A stretch of 64,000 nucleotides of DNA from Sphagnum compactum. Lineage: Eukaryota > Bryophyta > Sphagnopsida > Sphagnales. This document shows positions 58,035 to 64,000 of this stretch, piece by piece (positions within the stretch are counted from its first letter, which is position 1; each line of letters starts with the position of its first letter). The stretch spans positions 3,823,267-3,887,266 of the forward strand of contig OZ234502.1 of the NCBI GenBank assembly GCA_965153455.1, in the 5' to 3' direction. The translations under genes were made by a program, and so were the position numbers. Under the pieces are notes generated by a model. That model had not been told where the DNA came from. It worked only from the letters and a program-made list of their open reading frames with translations, and searched no databases.

Positions 58035-60884
58035 TTATTCCACAACTAGTAGTTCCATTGAAGTTGAATCAGTGCTGACATTGTTGCCCGAACCTTCATC
58101 CTGGGTCATATTACGCCAATCTTGTATCATTTGGTTCTGCAAGTTTTCTGCAAGCCAGATCAAATAGAGCACCATGCAATGGTGTGTGGGTTGTTGTTTT
58201 GGATTGTACGAGTCTGCACTCTGCACATGTGCTGTTGTCCTCATCATCAGCCTTCAGTCCTTTCTATCCTCTGAACTGCATTTTGAGGTAAAAGATGCAA
58301 TACATGTGTCAATAATGAGAAAACAGAATATTGTGCAGGAGCCTAATGGTTTAGGCTTCATACATCCCTTTTGTGTATTTTGCATATGTACAATACAATA
58401 TTGTGAGAACACAGGCTACAGAGACTGATGTACAGTTCAAAGTGTATGAAGTAAGCTGGATGGTCTGAGATCAATTTGAAATCCATCACCTTCTAGAATT
58501 GATTAGTACAGTCAGCCTCCCGATCACCTGCTAGATCCAGGCCTGAAATACGCGGGCAGGTAGCCCACTGCAAATGTGAAGTGGCATCTGTTCAGCTAAA
58601 GCTTATAAACCCACCAGACTTTTATTCCTGAACAAAGAAAACAAGCTCTAGATGGGCTCTGGATTTCTTGCAACAAGTGAGAAATAGGGCATCATGAGTT
58701 AGGACTACACTATTTTGCTTGATATTTCTAGCAGCATCTGGTAGAAATTTTGTAAAACCAGTTAATGAATTTTAGAGCTACATCTACCATGTGAATTCTG
58801 GAGTTCAGGAAGGACTATTTATTAGGTTTCTGAATCTCATTGACCATCCTGTCATGCCAGTCAAGAGAGTCTCAATGATTGAATTTCAGGGAGAAAAAAG
58901 AACTGGCACAAGTTGCTTACACTTTTAGAGGCAGCACCAAAAGCCTGTCTGTGACTTAGAAGAGGTCTTGCTGCCTTGATTCTCTGCATTTCTTCTCTGT
59001 AAAATTCACAATGTGCAGCACAAGTGTATACTTGTTAGAGCCAGGTGACTGTCAACTTCCTCAAGAACTACAGCAGAAAAAGAGTTACATCAGATTCACT
59101 TGGCATGGTGAATAAGTGGTCACCCACCTATAGAAATTTAAGAGAGAAATCTTTCACAAACTTTTATTTGACAGGTTTTTAAGCTCATATGCTTCATAGG
59201 CATTTTCTTTAGTGACTGGTCTTGAAAAATGGTGCACTGATAATTGAAACCATTTCATTTGCAAAAATAGTCACCTCATGAATATGTTGTACGCTGATGG
59301 ATGTCGAGTCTTCTTTCCTGAATTGTTTGTAAACAAATCTTTACCGTGTCAGCATCAGGGAGGTGGTGAGGGAAATAGTACATGCAAGGACACACAAAAA
59401 TGACAGTGTCTGCATGAAATTGTCTCCAATCTCCCAATGCACATACGCATTGCACATCTACGATGGTCCACATCTAGGGTACCCACAGTCATTCACATGA
59501 TGCTCGCACATGAAGATCGTGTCTGAATATTAGTAGTATGTAACCTGACATCTGTGAAAACCGAAACTAAGAACGAAGTACCAGAATTTTCTGCCTTGAT
59601 CTGTTTATCGTCTGTCGTGATCGTCCTCTTTTGTGTGGTCTTCGATTCCATTGGTGCACAGCTCGACAGAGCTGAGGCACTTGACGTGGTCGAGACAGTG
59701 CCTGACATTGTATTCACAGAGCCTCCTAGTTTAGAGGGTGAGAAAACCATTGTCGCATTACACTCGTGTTTTTGCATCCCAGAACCGTATGCAAATAGAG
59801 GATCGACAGTTTCCTGCGCAATTTTAATGTATACCAGTATTTAGTGACAACATCATGTGGTGAAGAGTAATTTGAATCGCAGGGCAGAGAAGCCAGAATC
59901 TGGTTGAAAATCGCTGAGAACTAAAGACGATATCACACTGTGTACCTGGACCTCATTGAGAATCAACATGTGAAAGAATTTGAATGGTTGACTGGTGTAC
60001 AACATTTGATCTATAATGCATTTCTGCTGGCTGGAATTGTATACGGCAAAGCTTTTGGCATCCGGCCCATAGCTGGAGGTGTTTATGCAGGGGGCATTAG
60101 TCTTGAGTATCCAATTTCAAAGTTCTTCAAATGTTCGCCTGCTGTAGATTTCAGTGACGAATATAGACATATTTAGCTACAGGACACTAGTACCACGTAA
60201 TACCATCAATGAAGGATACTCCGGCACCGAGTGCATATCCACAGAAAGCAGAGCCGTGCACTGCCCACACCGTACTGTTACAGATGGCAACGCAATCAAA
60301 GAGCTCGGGACATGCACCTGCTCTTGCACAACAAATTACAAACGGCATTAGAGCTTTTTTTCTTGAAATTTTCTTTGCTTGCAGCGTCACGTTCTTCTCA
60401 TTGTCTTATCGTCTTGTTTATCATGGCCGCCCCGCTATGAAGTCAGTTATTCATGCCCCTCTCCTGCTAAATTCTTTATGCACGTGTGTCGACTTCTCTC
60501 CTCCTGCTTCAGTCATTTCGAACAAGATCTTGACAGGGGAATTAGAGCTCTTTTTCAGGTAGGGGAATTTGTTCATCTAAGAAGGATTTAAGGATTTTGT
60601 GTCAATCAGCAAGTCTTGATTCCAAGAATCTACTCAGGAAAAAAATTTAATTACGTAAACCACCTGACTTGACAGAAATAAATTGAAAGAGCACTGGTTG
60701 GAATCTCCTCGCAGACCCGCCCAGATTCAGATTTCAGAGTCACACAAGATGAGTCGATATCGATCTTCAAGATAATGATGCGACATACCGCAAGCATGAC
60801 GTTGCAGAAACCGCAGTGCACACGACAAATGGATGCCGGGACTTGATCCGCCGCATCGTCTTGCGTATCAAGGGGGCCCGACAT
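58035..60884 (-). CDS. YABBY family transcription factor, complete, seven exons
   Basis: Nuclear DNA-binding regulator; in seed plants YABBYs control lateral-organ polarity and lamina growth. Exons in transcript order: 60884-60789, 60317-60204, 59813-59582, 59317-59275, 58996-58921, 58567-58528, 58147-58035 (TAA). All junctions are GT-AG with matching phases, and the 714 nt encode 237 residues. An N-terminal C2C2 zinc finger has Cys at 24, 27, 49 and 52 (CGFC ... SVTVRCGQC), split by an intron after MLA as in seed-plant YABBYs. A Ser/Thr-rich linker covers about 71-147. The YABBY domain (about 149-200) reads KKTRHPSAYNIFM then REEMQRIKAARPLLSHRQAF, then WATCPRISG where seed plants have WAHFPHIHFG. 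An acidic tail follows. No exon exceeds 232 nt, so no single long ORF marks the gene. Confidence 0.93.
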
Positions 60885-62034
60885 CTCGGAATCGCATCGG
60901 AGATCTCCCAAACGCGTCCAGGAAGTAACAACGAAGCGGACTCTTGTTTCTTGCTCGCTTCCTCTCTTAACGTCACTGGCCCGATATCTTCTCCAATGCA
61001 GTGTAGAATCCAAATTTTGCCATACCCTCTTGCAACGTCGCTGGTATCGGACCCCTCGTAGAATACCCTTAGTTATTTTCGTCGATCACGCCCTGAAATG
61101 ATTACTGTTCTTAATGACTGCGTGGATGGCAATTTCTTTAGCGGGTTGTACGTTTTCCACTCTTGTCTGCCAAGTAACTAGGGTCAAATAATCATTGGTC
61201 AATCAATTTAAATTATAGACCACCTATGCATCTTTTCAATTGTTTGGTGTAGCACTCAAAGGTTTTCAGCTTTGTATTTGAATGCACCTGCCCCTACTGA
61301 AGATTCATTTGGCAGTTGAAGGAGGCTTCCACTGATCACATGCTGACCCATTTGAATTAAACCTTTTATGCTTGCCCTGAGGAATGCCTGCTCTCACTGG
61401 CCTCCTTTAATTTTGGGGGCTCAATCCTCCAGGCTATAACCCTGAAATTGGGGGAGGCCAGGGCCAGAAGGCCTTCCCCAGTACAAAAGTAAGTGCAATA
61501 TTCATCAAACTACAACTTGTTTATGAACATTAACAATCATAAAATAACTAAACAAAAGGCGAATGGGTCAACAAAATTTGTAGAAATCATAAATTTTCAA
61601 GAAACCAAATTCCTTTTATGTGACCACTTTCCAGTTCAAGAAGGTTAAATCCAGAGTTCACTTTTTCGATGAGAACCTTTAAGGTTTTCAATCTGGTTTT
61701 CATAATGAGAATTGCTGGTTTTCACATAAGGTGATAACCTTCTTGAAAACCTGCCCACCGGTTCTCACTTGGGTGAGAATCGGGTGAGAATCGACTTTTT
61801 GAAAACCTCAAAAAGTATCAATTGGACCTTTTGTGATAACCTTTCAAGGTATTAAAACATGTGGGCAACGGCTTTCAGGGTTTTTTAGGGTGTTTAGTGT
61901 TTAGTTAGGTGCAGGTTTTAGTTTGGGCAGTGCTAATTTCCTCAATGGCTCCTTTAGCGGGAGCTTCACAAGAAGCTTCCTTCTCTTCTACAAAAGGGGG
62001 CCAAGTTGCAGCTTGGCCCCACCACTCTCCTTCC
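60885..62034. other. YABBY 5' region and intergenic DNA
   Basis: 60.89-61.06 kb is richer in GC than its surroundings and is open on the minus strand in the YABBY frame up to ATG 61013, so a longer N-terminus is possible. It more likely holds the 5' UTR. At 61.65-61.87 kb GGTTTTCA and TGAGAA words alternate on both strands, a short degenerate inverted pattern. No TATA box can be fixed. Confidence 0.45.
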
Positions 62035-62690
62035 TTATTGCTTCACTGCTCCTTTGTGCTTCATTGCTCCTATGTTCTTATATGCTTCGTTCTTCCTTGT
62101 GCTTTGTTGCTCCTATGCTCCTCAGTGTTTCATTGCTTTCTTGTGCTTCATTGTTTCTATGTGCTTTGCTACTTCTTTGTGTTTCGTTGTTCCTATGTGC
62201 TTTGTTATTCCCTTGTGCTTTGCTGCTCTTGTGTGCTTTGCTATTCCCTTGTGTTACGCTACTCATGTGTGCTTTGCGATTCCCTTGTGCTTCGTTGCTT
62301 CCTTGTGCTTCATTGTTCCTTTGTGTTTCGCCACTTCTATATGTGCCTTTGTGCTTCACTGCTCTTATGCTTCATTTTTCCTATGTTTTTTTGTGCTTCA
62401 TTGTTCTTGTTCTCTTCCGTGTTTTGCTACTCCTTTGTGTTTCCTTATTCTTTCGTGCTTTGCTGCGCCCTTGTGCTCCCTTGTTCTTCCATGTTTCATT
62501 GTTTCTGTGTGTCATTGCTCCTTCGTGCTTTGTTGTTTTTCTATGCATTGTTGTTTTTCTATGTGTCATTGCTTACTCGTGCTTTGTTACTATGTTGTGT
62601 TTCCTTACTCCCTTGCCCATGTACCTTTTTGCCCCTTGTTGTTTTGTTGTTTTATGCTTCACTTCTCCTTTGTGTTTTGCTACTCTTTTG
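62035..62690. repeat. minisatellite of about 18-19 bp units (TTGTGCTTCATTGCTCC type)
   Basis: About 35 degenerate units such as TTGTGCTTCGTTGCTTCC and TTGTGCTTCATTGTTCCT fill the stretch. Because many units are 18 bp, all three plus frames stay open (265, 305 and 229 codons), giving Cys/Phe/Leu-rich chance proteins. The minus strand gives Lys/Asn/Gln-rich ones for the same reason. None is likely a gene. Confidence 0.88.
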
Positions 62691-64000
62691 CCTAGATTGG
62701 TATTAACCCCCCCTTCTTTTTTGCAGTTTCTAGAGCATGGCGCAAAAGGTTTGTGGTGTTGGAGATTCAACATTGCATGTTTGGAATTTGGGAGGAAATT
62801 TGGAAGCAACAAGTTCCAAGTTGGTGGAGATTGGAAATAGTAAGTTTTTCCCCTTTTTTTGAAATTCTTTTATTGGTTTTTCTTCCCATATTCATTCTTA
62901 GATTTTTATTTTACTTGTTTTTTTTCATTATTTTACTTTGTACCGATTCTTAAATTTTTTATTTTGAAAATGATTTTTCACATTGGAGGAAAATGAAACG
63001 TGTACACCAAAAGTGATGAATCAAACACCACCAGACCTGATAAAATGGATGTTGTCAACAAAGAAACAATTATTGATAATCGTTATTAAAAATCGATTAT
63101 GAAGAACCAAGGTCGAAGAATGACATTACGAAGAATCAATTACGAAAACAGAGTTACTGAAAGACGGTTATAAAAGAGCAATTATTAAAAGTTGGTACAA
63201 AAAAACCATTACCAAGGAAAGCCATTATAACTAAAATGGGCAAAATGGTTACAACCATTTCTAACAATTTCCCAAAAATGGTCGGAACTATTTCCAATAG
63301 TAACCAAAGACAAACCGTTACTCAAAGGCCATCAACTCTCAGAGTTTTTTCCTATTTAAGTACATCCACTGTTCATGTACCTCCTGCTAGTTTTTTGTCT
63401 TGTTATGTTGTCAATATTGTTAGGTGTTTGATTCCTCCTCTATTCTTCCCATTGTCGCATGTGTTACCTTTTATATCTAGTCCATTGTTTCTGTCAATTC
63501 GATCATCATGAAAGGAAGCGTGAGCAAGGAAAAGGTAGAAAAGTGTTGAGAGGCCAATCTTCAAGAGAAGCAAAGCTAGATTCTAGTTAGTTGAATGAAC
63601 ATGTGGCTACTTGAAATATGTCTACTATGTACTTGTTTTGTTGGTTAAAAAAATGTAAAATGCCTATTGTAACATCGTTGGGATCATGCAGAAACCGATT
63701 TAATTGGTGGTTCAGGTTTGTAAATTCTACTTTTGTTATTCACACTATTTATATGTACTGCAACTGGACATGTTTTTGATGGTGCATGTAATTTTCAATA
63801 CAATCTTTTGTTGTTAACCTTCTTGGAGTACTACTTGTGGAACAATGGCTTGGGAACAAGTGGTTCTGCTACATTCCCTTTATCAATTGATGAACCTATA
63901 AAGCTACTTGTGGATCTAAGAGAATTGGTTATAAAAAATGGTTTGGAAAAATAAGTGGAAAACAACACTGAATGGGGTGCAAACGGGATAACATGAACCG
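62691..64000. other. region without a recognised gene, short repeats
   Basis: At 63.06-63.24 kb units with ATTAT or ATTAC plus GAA or AAA recur about every 20 bp. Short ORFs at 63236-63511 and 63733-63954 have no family resemblance. The window ends here without a clear boundary. Confidence 0.4.

Noticed and set aside
60187-60390. Minus-strand ORF with FCGYALGAGVSF
   Set aside because: It overlaps YABBY exon 2 in the wrong frame; the correct frame gives the second Cys pair of the zinc finger.
61909-62840. Three long overlapping ORFs (265, 305 and 229 codons)
   Set aside because: They read the same 18-19-bp minisatellite in three frames; composition is repetitive and no domain is present.
1-64000. 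CRISPR array, bacterial operon or defence system
   Set aside because: The window is plant nuclear DNA with spliced genes; none of the repeats has the spacer structure of a CRISPR array.

Overview
The window is nuclear DNA of a land plant. It has multi-exon genes with GT-AG introns, a plant-type ACT-domain kinase, a mitochondrial MIC60 gene, a YABBY transcription factor, Ty3 retrotransposons primed by initiator tRNA-Met, MULE and CACTA DNA transposons, and a plastid rpoC2 fragment inserted in the nucleus. Introns are short (about 0.1-0.6 kb). A divergent YABBY gene, absent from ferns and from the model mosses and liverworts as I recall, points to a homosporous lycophyte, a hornwort or a seed plant. 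I favour a lycophyte, but the sequence does not prove it.

Layout. 0-3.8 kb (+): 3' part of an STY8/17/46-like ACT-domain Raf-like kinase; its 5' end lies outside the window. 5.5-13.2 kb: foldback element, then the body and 3' LTR of a decayed Ty3 element (element 1). 13.2-18.7 kb: repeat family X, a decayed MULE transposase with SWIM finger (minus strand), and tandem repeats. 20.6-21.7 kb: PBS and a second LTR of the element-1 family in inverted orientation, followed by the other half of X. 24.06-30.99 kb: a complete but mutated Ty3 chromovirus (element 2) with 806/807-bp LTRs and an AAATT target duplication. 31.5 kb: a perfect 29-bp stem inverted repeat. 32.9-38.7 kb (-): a complete 12-exon MIC60 gene. 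38.8-40.4 kb (-): open segments of an unresolved gene candidate. 41.7-42.4 kb: rpoC2 NUPT. 42.5-48 kb: decayed protein-coding repeats (zinc-finger relic, Ty3 gag relic, unknown ORF). 49-56 kb: minisatellite, CACTA MITE, another X copy carrying a 1.1-kb CACTA-like insertion. 58.0-60.9 kb (-): a complete seven-exon YABBY gene. 62.0-62.7 kb: minisatellite that keeps all three plus frames open.

The three recognised genes are unrelated housekeeping or developmental genes and do not form a cluster. The rest is mostly nested repeat DNA. The most informative signals are the YABBY gene (its exons are too short to stand out as ORFs), the inverted LTR pair flanked by two halves of one repeat family, and the CACTA insertion with a recognisable paralogous empty site. 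I found no evidence of a new enzymatic or defence system. All exon models rest on reading frame, splice signals and family similarity judged by eye.
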